Positions 9,570 through 17,208 of a stretch of DNA of 64,000 nucleotides are shown in pieces; position 1 is the first letter of the stretch; each line of letters starts with the position of its first letter. The DNA comes from CBDCME01 sp965218865 (GTDB taxonomy: Bacteria; Pseudomonadota; Alphaproteobacteria; JAAXGF01), in the NCBI GenBank assembly GCA_965218865.1, contig CBDCME010000076.1, forward strand, positions 182,339 through 246,338. The letters run 5' to 3'. The notes beneath the pieces were generated by a model, which saw only the letters and a program-made list of their open reading frames with translations, had not been told where the DNA came from and did no database searches. A program made the translations under genes and the position numbers.

Positions 9570-10321
9570 CGCCGGCCGCTTCCGGTCAGGGCCGAGAACG
9601 CCGCCGAGAGGGTCTCGCGCCCGGCGGCCCGGATGACCCGGCTCGCGGAACCGGCAGCCAGCTGGCGGCCACGATGGAGGACGACCACCGAATCCCGGCG
9701 GCGGACCTCCTCGATCAGATGGGTCGCCCACAGGACCGCGACCTTTTCACGGGCGCAAAGTGCCCGGACGTGTTTGAGGATCGCCCGCCGGCTGGGGACG
9801 TCGAGACCGACCGTCGGTTCGTCGAGCAGCAGGAGCGAGGGTTGGTGCAGAAGTGCCCTAGCCAGCTCGGCGCGGCGACGCTGGCCGCCGCTGAGGTCGC
9901 TCAGTCGTTCATTTGCGCGCCCCCCCAGGCCGGCCCGCGAAAGCTCGGCGGCAATTCGCGTCTCGGCCCGATCTCGGGGGATCCCGTGGAGCGCGGCGTG
10001 ATAACGCAAATTCTGCCTCGGGGTAAGATCGCGATCGAGGCTCGCTTCCTCAAATACGACCCCGATTCGGGCCAGCACCTCGGTCGGCCGTTCGCGGGGA
10101 TCGAGGCCGAAGACGCGCACCTTGCCCGTCCAGCCACCCTGCAAACGCGTCAGAGCCAGGAACAGCGTCGTCTTGCCGGCCCCGTTCAAACCCAGCAATA
10201 CCGTCAAGGATCCCCGGGCGACCGCAAACGTGACACCCGCCAGCGCCTTGCGTGCGCCATACGAATGATGCAGATCCTCGACCCGAAGAGCCGAGGCGTG
10301 CGTATCCGAGGTCTGAAACAC
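9566..10321 (-). CDS. ABC transporter ATP-binding protein (Ped-type)
   Basis: The 251-residue ATPase has Walker A (GLNGAGKTT), a Q-loop region (VVFEEASLDRDLTPRQNL), signature LSGGQRRRAELARAL, Walker B LLLLDEPTVGLD and the H-loop in WATHLIEE. It resembles the ATP-binding subunit associated with PQQ-dependent alcohol dehydrogenase systems and forms an operon with the permease, overlapping it by ATGA. It appears to be the first gene of the long minus-strand transcript running through the pqq genes. The chromosome-like composition ends just upstream, where AT-richer accessory DNA begins. Confidence 0.88.
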   Translation of the reverse strand: MFQTSDTHASALRVEDLHHSYGARKALAGVTFAVARGSLTVLLGLNGAGKTTLFLALTRLQGGWTGKVRVFGLDPRERPTEVLARIGVVFEEASLDRDLTPRQNLRYHAALHGIPRDRAETRIAAELSRAGLGGRANERLSDLSGGQRRRAELARALLHQPSLLLLDEPTVGLDVPSRRAILKHVRALCAREKVAVLWATHLIEEVRRRDSVVVLHRGRQLAAGSASRVIRAAGRETLSAAFSALTGSGRR

Positions 10322-10356
10322 AAGGGAACCCTTTTGGCTTAACCACGCGATACCAG

Positions 10357-10704
10357 TTATTCGGACAATATAATCTTCGGAGCTTTCTTTTTATTTTCTT
10401 GAGTAACGTAAATGTCCCTAAGCCGCTCAAGAGTTTTCAAGGCCTCATCTTGATTTTTTGGCCCTTGTATTTCAATCTCGACATCATCAATTCGTGCTTT
10501 TAGCTTTTTTGAACCTTGAATTCGCATCCATTCCTTCGCGAGATCAAACGTAAATTTCAAGCCTCCTGCAGCAATTATTGTCGTAAGGAGGTGCGATAAC
10601 AAACCGCAAACGTCCGCAGCAATTTGCACGTCGCCTCCCGAGTGTCCTATCTGGACAGCTCCTCTCCCGGCCACTTGGTTTTGTTTCAGGCGTATTTTTG
10701 TCAT
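10357..10704 (-). CDS. Small membrane-associated protein, EACC1-like
   Basis: The 115-residue protein has one hydrophobic segment (about residues 28-50, LLSHLLTTIIAAGGL), a basic patch and then a short beta-rich tail (KKLKARIDDVEIEIQG). This resembles the effector-associated constant component EACC1 of bacterial conflict systems, but only in general layout. The sequence is visibly more AT-rich than the neighbouring pqq/ABC genes, suggesting recent acquisition together with the HEPN-like gene 90 bases upstream on the same strand. Function is not assigned. Confidence 0.5.
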   Translation of the reverse strand: MTKIRLKQNQVAGRGAVQIGHSGGDVQIAADVCGLLSHLLTTIIAAGGLKFTFDLAKEWMRIQGSKKLKARIDDVEIEIQGPKNQDEALKTLERLRDIYVTQENKKKAPKIILSE

Positions 10705-10794
10705 TTGGTAGGCGCTCCCGCTTTTTGTACGATCAGGATATCATCCAGTCCAACAGTAACTCTAGCGTGATAATCGTCAGTATGGAAACTGCCT

Positions 10795-11346
10795 TTATTT
10801 AGATGATTCTGAGAGGTTTAACTGATAACCGCCAGAACCCAAACTCCATAGCTTAACACGCGACAACGTTATTCCTGATGACGTATTTACATACTCAATG
10901 AATTTAACCATAAAATCAAACAACTCTCTAGCTTGTTTCGGTTTGGAATATTTTTCCAGGTCGTTTTCAAGATTCGCCCAAGCTTGTTGAGGGTTATTGG
11001 GTGGTTTCCACTGTTTTTTGGTATTTGTTTCTGTCTTACTATGCGCCATTATATCGCGCAGTCTCATTAAGCGATTTAACTTCGCTTTAAAAGAAGGCGA
11101 TATATCTATACCAAGCCTCTTTATTTTCGTTATTAATTTAGGTTTTTCTGTGCCATCCCATTCTATCAAATCATCGATTTGCATTTCTCCTATGTGATTT
11201 ACAAAAGTTTCTACTGCAAAAGCAGAAAATATGATTACCGCCATACAATTATAAGTCTGCCCCTCCCGTTCCTCTATTGAATCAAGAAAGTGATTAGCAG
11301 CTTTGCAGTGATACACATACATGTTAAATTTTCGATAGTTACTCAT
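10795..11346 (-). CDS. HEPN-like alpha-helical protein
   Basis: The 183-residue, all-helical-looking protein contains LMRLRDIMAHSKTE, that is R-x4-H as in HEPN ribonucleases, preceded by a helix with SAFAVETFVNHIGEM that also fits HEPN/MAE-28990-like folds. HEPN proteins are often RNases in toxin-antitoxin or abortive-infection systems. No obvious nucleotidyltransferase partner is adjacent; the next gene downstream is the EACC1-like protein. AT-rich codon use indicates horizontal origin. The nuclease role is inference from the motif. Confidence 0.6.
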   Translation of the reverse strand: MSNYRKFNMYVYHCKAANHFLDSIEEREGQTYNCMAVIIFSAFAVETFVNHIGEMQIDDLIEWDGTEKPKLITKIKRLGIDISPSFKAKLNRLMRLRDIMAHSKTETNTKKQWKPPNNPQQAWANLENDLEKYSKPKQARELFDFMVKFIEYVNTSSGITLSRVKLWSLGSGGYQLNLSESSK

Positions 11347-11396
11347 TCAGAAGCGGTCCCATTATTTTTCGCGCGAAAAAGCGTTGACCGAGGCGA

Positions 11397-11528
11397 CTAT
11401 GAAAGGGCTGTGACAAGACCAATAAGAGTACCAACAATGCCTGTCAGCGCCGCGAGCCACATCAGTGCATGTTCATGGCGCTCCTTACGCTCTCGGCGAA
11501 TTTCCGACCGCAGCTTAGCAATAGCGAG
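11397..11528 (-). pseudogene. C-terminal stub of a small membrane protein cut by IS256
   Basis: Reading the minus strand gives an open frame LAIAKLRSEIRRERKERHEH followed by ALMWLAALTGIVGTLIGLVT and a stop. This is a charged helix then a transmembrane segment. The frame is broken exactly where the IS256 element begins, so the 5' part of the gene is missing. It follows the HEPN-like gene closely on the same strand. Confidence 0.5.
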
Positions 11529-11565
11529 CTATAGCTGAAAGTTGGTGACGGAGTGAGATGAAGGC

Positions 11566-11619
11566 GGCGTATCCTGGCGGATGATGAATCTGCCGATATC
11601 CAGAAAAGAAGGATACGCC
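11566..11619 (+). promoter_or_regulatory. Hairpin covering the IS256 transposase ribosome binding site
   Basis: GGCGTATCCT at 11566-11575 and its perfect reverse complement AGGATACGCC at 11610-11619 enclose the leader. The second arm contains the AAGGA ribosome binding site and abuts the ATG at 11620. Read-through transcripts would fold and hide the site. Confidence 0.5.
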
Positions 11620-12722
11620 ATGAAGGAAGATACCGTTGTTCAGTTTCGCCATCCAGCGTCGTTTGAGGACCCGTTGACGGAGGTTTTGCGTACCGGCGCG
11701 CGTCAGCTTCTTGCCCAGGCGGTGGAGATGGAGGTTGCGAGTTTCGTGGAGACGCACGCCGATTTGAGGGATGCGACGGGGCGGCGGCGGATTGTCCGTC
11801 ACGGGTATTTGCCGGAGCGTGAGATTCAAACCGGGATTGGTGCGGTGAGCGTACGTTGTCCGCGCGACCGTGGCGGGCTGGGAACGAAAATCCGTTTTAC
11901 ATCGGCATCCTGCCGCCCTATTTGCGGCGCAGCAAATCTGTCGAGGAACTGTTGCCCTGGCTTTATCTCAAAGGCATCTCCACGGGTGATTTTTCCGACG
12001 CCCTGGCAGCGCTCGTGGGTGCGGACGCGCCGGGCCTTTCGGCCAACACCATCGTGCGTCTCAAGAAGGTCTGGCAAGAGGAGCTGGAGCGCTGGCAAGG
12101 GCGGGACTTGTCCGCCAAGCGCTACGTCTATTTCTGGGCTGACGGCATCTATTTCCAGCCGCGCCTGGACAAAGATCGCCAATGCATTCTGGTCATCATC
12201 GGCGCCGACGATAGGGGCCGCAAGGAAGTATTGGCCATCGACGACGGTTATCGCGAAAGTGCCCAATCCTGGCGCGAACTGCTTCTCGACCTCAAGAAGC
12301 GGGGCCTCGTGATTCCGCCCGAACTGGCCACTGGCGACGGCGCCCTTGGGTTCTGGAAGGCCCTGCGCGAGGTCTACGGAAGCGTGCGCGAGCAGCGTTG
12401 CTGGGTCCATAAAACGGCCAATGTGCTGAACAAGCTGCCGAAGTCCGTCCAGCCCAAGGTCAAGAAGCGCTTGCAGGACATCTGGATGGCCGAAACCAAG
12501 GACGAGGCCGAGAAAGCCTTCGACTTCTTCGTGGAAATCTTCGGTCCCAAGTACGACAAGGCCGTCGCCTGCCTGGCCAAGAACCGGGTGGAGTTGCTCA
12601 CCTTCTACGACTTCCCGGCCGAGCACTGGAAGCACTTGCGAACCACCAATCCGATCGAAAGCACCTTCGCCACGGTGCGCCTTCGAACCGCCAGGACCAA
12701 AGGCTGCCTCAGCCGTAAAACG
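11620..12722 (+). pseudogene. IS256-family (mutator) transposase, frameshifted and truncated
   Basis: The N-terminal part runs in one frame (MKEDTVVQFRHPASFEDPL to GTKIRFTSA). At about 11910 one base appears to be missing, and the protein continues in the next frame as ILPPYLRRSKSVEELLPWLY and KGISTGDFSDALAALVG. The rest is typical for the family: YFWADGIYFQPRL, CWVHKTANVLNKLPKS and NPIESTFATVRLRT. The C-terminus is lost after CLSRKT, where IS66 sequence begins. A standard family member would have about 400 residues. It is therefore doubly inactivated. Confidence 0.85.
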
Positions 12723-13071
12723 GTAAGCGGTGTCCCCACCCCACCTTGCGGTCGATGACGTAACGGCGTTGGATGATCCTCTCACTTTGGAGGGTGGCAT
12801 GATGCGGGATGCCGAACGAAGTACCGGCGAGTTGGCCGTGGGGGACACGGTCGGCGAGGATTTGGGCGCGGCCGCGAAGCGTCCATCGCCACGCCGTTGG
12901 ACGGCGGGGGAGAAGGCACGGATCGTGCGCGAGAGTTTCCGGTCTGGGAAGGAAGTAGGCGAAGTTGCCCAGCGTTACGGGGTCCCGCGCAAGCGGTTGT
13001 CGGAGTGGCGGAGCCTTGCACGGCAAGGCAAGCTCGCCGTGCCGTCTTCCCTGGCATCCGGGTCAGGGTGA
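12723..13071 (+). pseudogene. IS66-family tnpA fragment
   Basis: This begins with the IS66 terminal sequence GTAAGCGGTGTCCCC and encodes the start of TnpA (ATG at 12799 after GGAGG; RRWTAGEKARIVRESFRSGK, then YGVPRKRLSEWRSLARQGKL helix-turn-helix). It is nearly identical to the two other tnpA genes at 19.4 and 20.5 kb, but is cut after SSLASGSG and lacks the last 45 or so residues. No tnpB or tnpC follows. Confidence 0.85.
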
Positions 13072-13235
13072 AAAGCGTTTCGAAAACGCCATTGAAACGG
13101 CCTGGTTTATTCCACAACATTATTGACTATCTTGTTGGCCGACATTCGGTGCAAGCTCGTCACAAACTCTATGAAAGAGCAGAAATACTGCCGCCTATTC
13201 TTTGATTACGGCAGACCGGCTGGTAAGGAGCGAAC

Positions 13236-14741
13236 ATGGCGATACATATTCAGCCCCGCGGCATCGAGGTCCCCGAGGACGATCCCTTCAAGAACGACCT
13301 CCTCGGCCACCGGGAGGCCGTGGACACCCTCACGCACCTCGTCGGCAATGTCGAAGGTCCCTGCGTCCTTGCGATCGATGCGCCTTGGGGTGCCGGCAAG
13401 ACCACGTTTCTGAGGATCTGGGCGCAGCACCTGCGCAACCATGGTTTTCCCGTCGTTAAGTTCAACGCCTGGGAGACCGATTTCTCCGAGGAGCCGTTCC
13501 TCACTCTTTCCACCGAGCTGACGGAGGGTCTTCAATCGGAGGAAACGAAGCTCCCGAACAAGACGATCAAGAACCTCAAAGATGCCTCACTGGAAGTCCT
13601 TCGTTGGGTGGTTCCAGGCGCCATCCGAGCCGCTGCGTCATTCGTTCCGGTCGCCGGCCCGGAAATTGGTCAAGCCGCCGCATCCTTTGCCGAAAAGAGA
13701 CTGTCCCAATACCAAGAGGCGCGGAAATCGGTCGCGGAGTTCAGGGGCGTTCTTCGGGAAATGGCCACTGCATTGTCCGAGGCAAATGGGGATCGCCCTT
13801 TGATGGTGGTCATCGACGAGCTGGACCGGTGTCGTCCGCCCTACGCCGTCGAGCTCCTGGAGGTTGCCAAACACCTGTTTTCCGTGGACCGTGTCGTCTT
13901 TGTGCTGGCCGTCAACCGCGCTGAACTCGCGCATTCGGTTAGGGCCCTCTATGGTAGCGAATTTGAAGCCGAGGGATATCTGCGCCGCTTCTTTGACGTG
14001 GACCTCCGGCTGCCCGAGGCCAATCGACAGGCGTTTATCCACGTCCAACTCCAGACAACAGGAATCTACGACTATTTCGATCGGACACAGGACCCAGAAG
14101 CGTTGTCAGAAAACCCTCACGCGATGTTGCTGAGCTTCTTCGGTACTTCCGTCCTCAGTCTTCGAACCATCGCTCAGGCCATACACCGCCTGGGACTGTT
14201 GTTCGCGTCACTGCGTAGCGACCAGCGGGCTCACGCGTTGGCGACGACCGTCGCACTGATTCTCCGGACGATAAACCCCGACCTTTATCATCGGTTCAAC
14301 CTCGGCGAGGCCACCGATCTGGATGTCGTGAACGCCGTTTTCGGTCGCCCCGCTCTGAAGGCCTTGCAACATGAAGAGTCGGGGACGGTGTTTGAAGCCG
14401 CGATTGTGCTGGCCGCTCTCGAGGATGAAATTCCCAATATGTCGCCATCGGAAATGATCGAGTCCACGCTGTTTTCACTGGGGTCCATCCGCACCCCGCT
14501 GTTGGACTGGTACCTAGATCGGCAACAAACCGACCGTGAAATTAAAGCAAAAGGCGGTGACCCAGAAATTGAGGAGCGCCTTTCGGAAGGCAAACACGCG
14601 GAACGCGTCTTCACCACAGTTCAACAAGCGATCCGGCACGGACAAGGGCAAATCGGGTTCAGTCAAGCGGTGCGGCGACTCGAATTACTCAGCGCCACTC
14701 TGATCGACAGGCAGCCGGATCCGTCGCCCACCAACTCCTGA
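13236..14741 (+). CDS. KAP-family P-loop NTPase
   Basis: The 501-residue protein has a KAP NTPase core: Walker A APWGAGKTTF near residue 50, FNAWETDF, Walker B LMVVIDELDRCRPPYAVELL near residue 190, and VFVLAVNRAEL. KAP NTPases often carry membrane segments inside the P-loop domain; here a weakly hydrophobic insertion (WVVPGAIRAAASFVPVAGPE) occupies that position. The start ATG follows GGAGCGAAC. Bacterial KAP proteins are common in accessory islands and have been linked to phage defence, but the specific role is unknown. It is flanked by an IS66 scrap and an integrase remnant, with no obvious partner gene. Confidence 0.82.
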   Translation: MAIHIQPRGIEVPEDDPFKNDLLGHREAVDTLTHLVGNVEGPCVLAIDAPWGAGKTTFLRIWAQHLRNHGFPVVKFNAWETDFSEEPFLTLSTELTEGLQSEETKLPNKTIKNLKDASLEVLRWVVPGAIRAAASFVPVAGPEIGQAAASFAEKRLSQYQEARKSVAEFRGVLREMATALSEANGDRPLMVVIDELDRCRPPYAVELLEVAKHLFSVDRVVFVLAVNRAELAHSVRALYGSEFEAEGYLRRFFDVDLRLPEANRQAFIHVQLQTTGIYDYFDRTQDPEALSENPHAMLLSFFGTSVLSLRTIAQAIHRLGLLFASLRSDQRAHALATTVALILRTINPDLYHRFNLGEATDLDVVNAVFGRPALKALQHEESGTVFEAAIVLAALEDEIPNMSPSEMIESTLFSLGSIRTPLLDWYLDRQQTDREIKAKGGDPEIEERLSEGKHAERVFTTVQQAIRHGQGQIGFSQAVRRLELLSATLIDRQPDPSPTNS

Positions 14742-15002
14742 GCGCGCGCTCTCAATCCGCGTTCCTCTCGTTTATCTCCTTGATCAGCCCGGCCTCGGCG
14801 GCCCACAGAAACTCGGGGATGACACCTTCATCGGAGTCCCGCGCACGGCCGCAGCTCCGAAACCGGCGTCGAAACGACCCGGTTTTTTCAGGCCAGAATA
14901 GACCGGAAAATCCACCTCAATTTCCAGGGCATTTTGAAAAACTTTTGACCGCTTACTCTTTTTCCCTCTACCGCAACTCATCGAAAGAGCCGGCGCTTAC
15001 GG

Positions 15003-15071
15003 TTAATGCCGAGTGGTGTGCATCAATCGGCGGGGTTCAAGCCAGATTCCGCAACATTCACTCGGCATTAA
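15003..15071. repeat. 13-bp perfect inverted repeat
   Basis: TTAATGCCGAGTG at 15003-15015 and its exact reverse complement CACTCGGCATTAA at 15059-15071 are separated by 43 bases. It may be the ends of a tiny element or a recombination site, since an integrase tail lies immediately after it. Confidence 0.5.
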
Positions 15072-15078
15072 TTCTGAC

Positions 15079-15156
15079 AGTCAATTGCCCGCCATCCGGA
15101 AGATCTCGCTCTTGCTCGGTCATGCCGACATCAAGACCACCGAAGTGTATCGTTAG
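15079..15156 (+). pseudogene. Tyrosine recombinase C-terminal remnant
   Basis: The frame ending at TAG 15154-15156 reads AIRKISLLLGHADIKTTEVY R stop. LLGH followed by IKTTEVY is the hallmark end of a phage-type integrase, with the second catalytic His and the nucleophilic Tyr. No upstream integrase sequence remains in frame, so this is a relic. Confidence 0.7.
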
Positions 15157-15319
15157 CGGTGCTGCCGCAGGACACCATCGTCGCTCACCGCGACGGGGCC
15201 CGGGGCTGGCGTGAGCATCGACGGCCAAAGCCGCGGGGCAATCGTGTGACGGTACGGCGACGTTCCCGTTGTCGTCGGTCGTGTCGGCGCCACCGTGCGC
15301 CAGCGGCGGCCGACGGGGG

Positions 15320-16075
15320 TCAGTCGCCGAATGGGACGACGTAACCCAGGGACACGCTCCATTCCCGGACCTCGAAGGCATAGCCGAGCCTCGGATCGTC
15401 CGCCGCGCCACCGCCGAAGCCGAAGTCGACGTCATCGGCCGCGTAGCTCAGCCGTAAGTCGAAACGGCTTCCGGTGCCCCCGAGCTCAATGCCGACCCCT
15501 ACCAGCCATGGATTCAAAGTGCGATCCACGCGTCTCGATCCGGCGATGCCCAAGCGCCGGTTGACGTGCGCCGCCTCGATTTCGGCGTCGATCCAGCGGG
15601 TGCCCGCGAACAGGTAAAGCGACCGCTCCGAGCCCAGGAACTCCAGCGAGCCGGGGACATACCCAAGCCGCGCGTTCAGCCCGACGGCGCGGCGCCTTTC
15701 GAGAGTCCACGCTCCGGGCCAGACGTCGTTGTCGCCCTCGCCGGTGCCCTCCAGAAATCCCTCGACCTCGTCGTTGACGTAGAACACGCCCTCGACCTCG
15801 CCGGCGAGGTACAGTCGGCTTGACGCCGGCCAGCGGTACCCCATGGTCGCCTTGAGCGCGTCGACGGGATCCCGCGTATGGTCGCCGGCGGTCATGACGG
15901 AGAACGGCGAATCGAACTCGACCGACTTTTCGTAGTCCACGCCGGCAAAACTCCGTTCAATCGCGGCTACGGCGTAGAACCCTTCCCCGGCGTTCGCGGA
16001 CGGGCACCACGAGCCGGCTGCCAGGAACAACCCAGCGGCAAGCCGGCGGCTGAGACTTGGCGGTCGTGCGGACAT
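15320..16075 (-). CDS. Outer-membrane beta-barrel protein
   Basis: The 251-residue protein starts with a clean signal peptide (RRLAAGLFLAAGSWCPSANA, cleavage before GEGFYAV). It then shows alternating beta strands rich in aromatic residues and glycine (YLAGEVEGVFYV, LNARLGYVPGS, SLYLFAGTRW, RFDLRLSYAADD) and ends in a strand (VSLGYVVPFGD). The ATG at 16075 is chosen because the upstream extension lacks export features and the signal peptide begins here. No ligand can be assigned. It stands alone between the integrase relic and a plus-strand lipoprotein gene. Confidence 0.7.
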   Translation of the reverse strand: MSARPPSLSRRLAAGLFLAAGSWCPSANAGEGFYAVAAIERSFAGVDYEKSVEFDSPFSVMTAGDHTRDPVDALKATMGYRWPASSRLYLAGEVEGVFYVNDEVEGFLEGTGEGDNDVWPGAWTLERRRAVGLNARLGYVPGSLEFLGSERSLYLFAGTRWIDAEIEAAHVNRRLGIAGSRRVDRTLNPWLVGVGIELGGTGSRFDLRLSYAADDVDFGFGGGAADDPRLGYAFEVREWSVSLGYVVPFGD

Positions 16076-16328
16076 CGGACATTCCCCATTGTTCGTCCGT
16101 AAGACCGTATCAACCCCATTTTGCTGGGATTGAGGCCTGACGGCGCTTGAGGCATTCTGTCTCGCCGACGGCAAGGAGGCTCTCGACCGATGGTCTGGTA
16201 TCGCACACTGCCCAGACACACCGCCTCGCGAGGCGCCTTGTCAGCAATACAAAACTACCGGGACAACCTTCAGAGTGCAAAGGGGGCGTCAGTATTGCAC
16301 CTCGACATGATCGACGACAAGATGACAT

Positions 16329-17003
16329 GTGATTGACCTGAACGTCCCGATCCGGATTACATCCACCCCATCCGCCACGGGGCGGCGGTTCCCTGCGGCA
16401 ATCCTCATCGGCGCCCTGGCTCTGCTTGCGGTGGGATGCGCAACCGCACCGCCAACCCGGCAGGGAAATATCTGCCACGTCTTCGAGCAGTTTCCCGACT
16501 GGTACGATTACGCCCGTAAGTCGGCCGAGCGTTGGGGAACGCCGATCCACGTACAAATGTCCTTCGTCCGTCATGAATCAAGCTACAGGAGCGATGCGAA
16601 GCCACCGCGCAGATGGTTTTTGTTCATTCCACTCGGGCGGCTGTCGTCCGCCCAGGGCTATGCGCAGGCGCAAGACCCCGTCTGGGGAGAGTATCAGGCG
16701 GAGCGTGGTCGGCTCTTCCGGAGCCGCGGTGACATGGAAGACGCGCTCGATTTCATTGGCTGGTACAATCACAAAACATGGCGCCAGTTAGGAATCTCGC
16801 GCAGCGACACATACCGGCTGTACCTCGCCTACCACGAAGGGCGAGGCGGCTATCGACGTGGAACCTGGAAGAGCAAGCCCGGTGTTAAGCGTACTGCCGA
16901 ACAGGTAACCGCGACCGCGAGGCGTTATAAGGCGCAGCTCGCAAGCTGCGAATCGCGGTTCCGCTGCGACTCCTGGTACCAGTTATGGCCGTTCTGTCGC
17001 TGA
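16329..17003 (+). CDS. Lipoprotein with lysozyme-like (SLT transglycosylase) domain
   Basis: The 224-residue protein has a hydrophobic signal with lipobox LAVGC near residue 35, then a lysozyme-fold domain: IHVQMSFVRHESSYRSDAKP contains the likely catalytic Glu, followed by AQGYAQAQDPVWGEY and DFIGWYNHKT. Such lipoproteins act on periplasmic peptidoglycan. The start is GTG at 16329, the first start after an in-frame stop; no strong ribosome binding site is visible. The C-terminus is cysteine-containing (SCESRFRCDSWYQLWPFC). Confidence 0.75.
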   Translation: MIDLNVPIRITSTPSATGRRFPAAILIGALALLAVGCATAPPTRQGNICHVFEQFPDWYDYARKSAERWGTPIHVQMSFVRHESSYRSDAKPPRRWFLFIPLGRLSSAQGYAQAQDPVWGEYQAERGRLFRSRGDMEDALDFIGWYNHKTWRQLGISRSDTYRLYLAYHEGRGGYRRGTWKSKPGVKRTAEQVTATARRYKAQLASCESRFRCDSWYQLWPFCR

Positions 17004-17208
17004 CCGTTGCGTCGACCGCATCGAGGGCCTCGCGCACGCCAGAAGGTCGCCTCGCTCACCGTTCCATCCCCATGGCCATTCGCGCACGCAAACGGCCTCG
17101 CGCTCCTGCCGCCGCTCCCGCACTTACATGCCCGGGCGTGAGGTTCAGGCAAGGACCGTAGCGGTTACGCTGTACCTTTATGTAAGTGTTATGTGCCCCA
17201 TGGGGTTT

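Larger units (their letters stand above)
11529..12722 (+). mobile_element. IS256-family element, 3' truncated
   Basis: The element carries a mutator-type transposase gene. Its left edge cuts a small membrane-protein gene near 11529. Its right part ends abruptly at the GTAAGCGGTG terminus of an IS66 fragment at 12723, so the transposase C-terminus and right end are absent. Confidence 0.7.
14742..15319. other. Gene-poor stretch with integrase remnant and inverted repeat
   Basis: This region of 578 bases contains no credible intact gene. It holds a 13-bp inverted repeat pair and a short tyrosine-recombinase tail, listed separately; the rest shows no recognisable feature. Confidence 0.5.
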
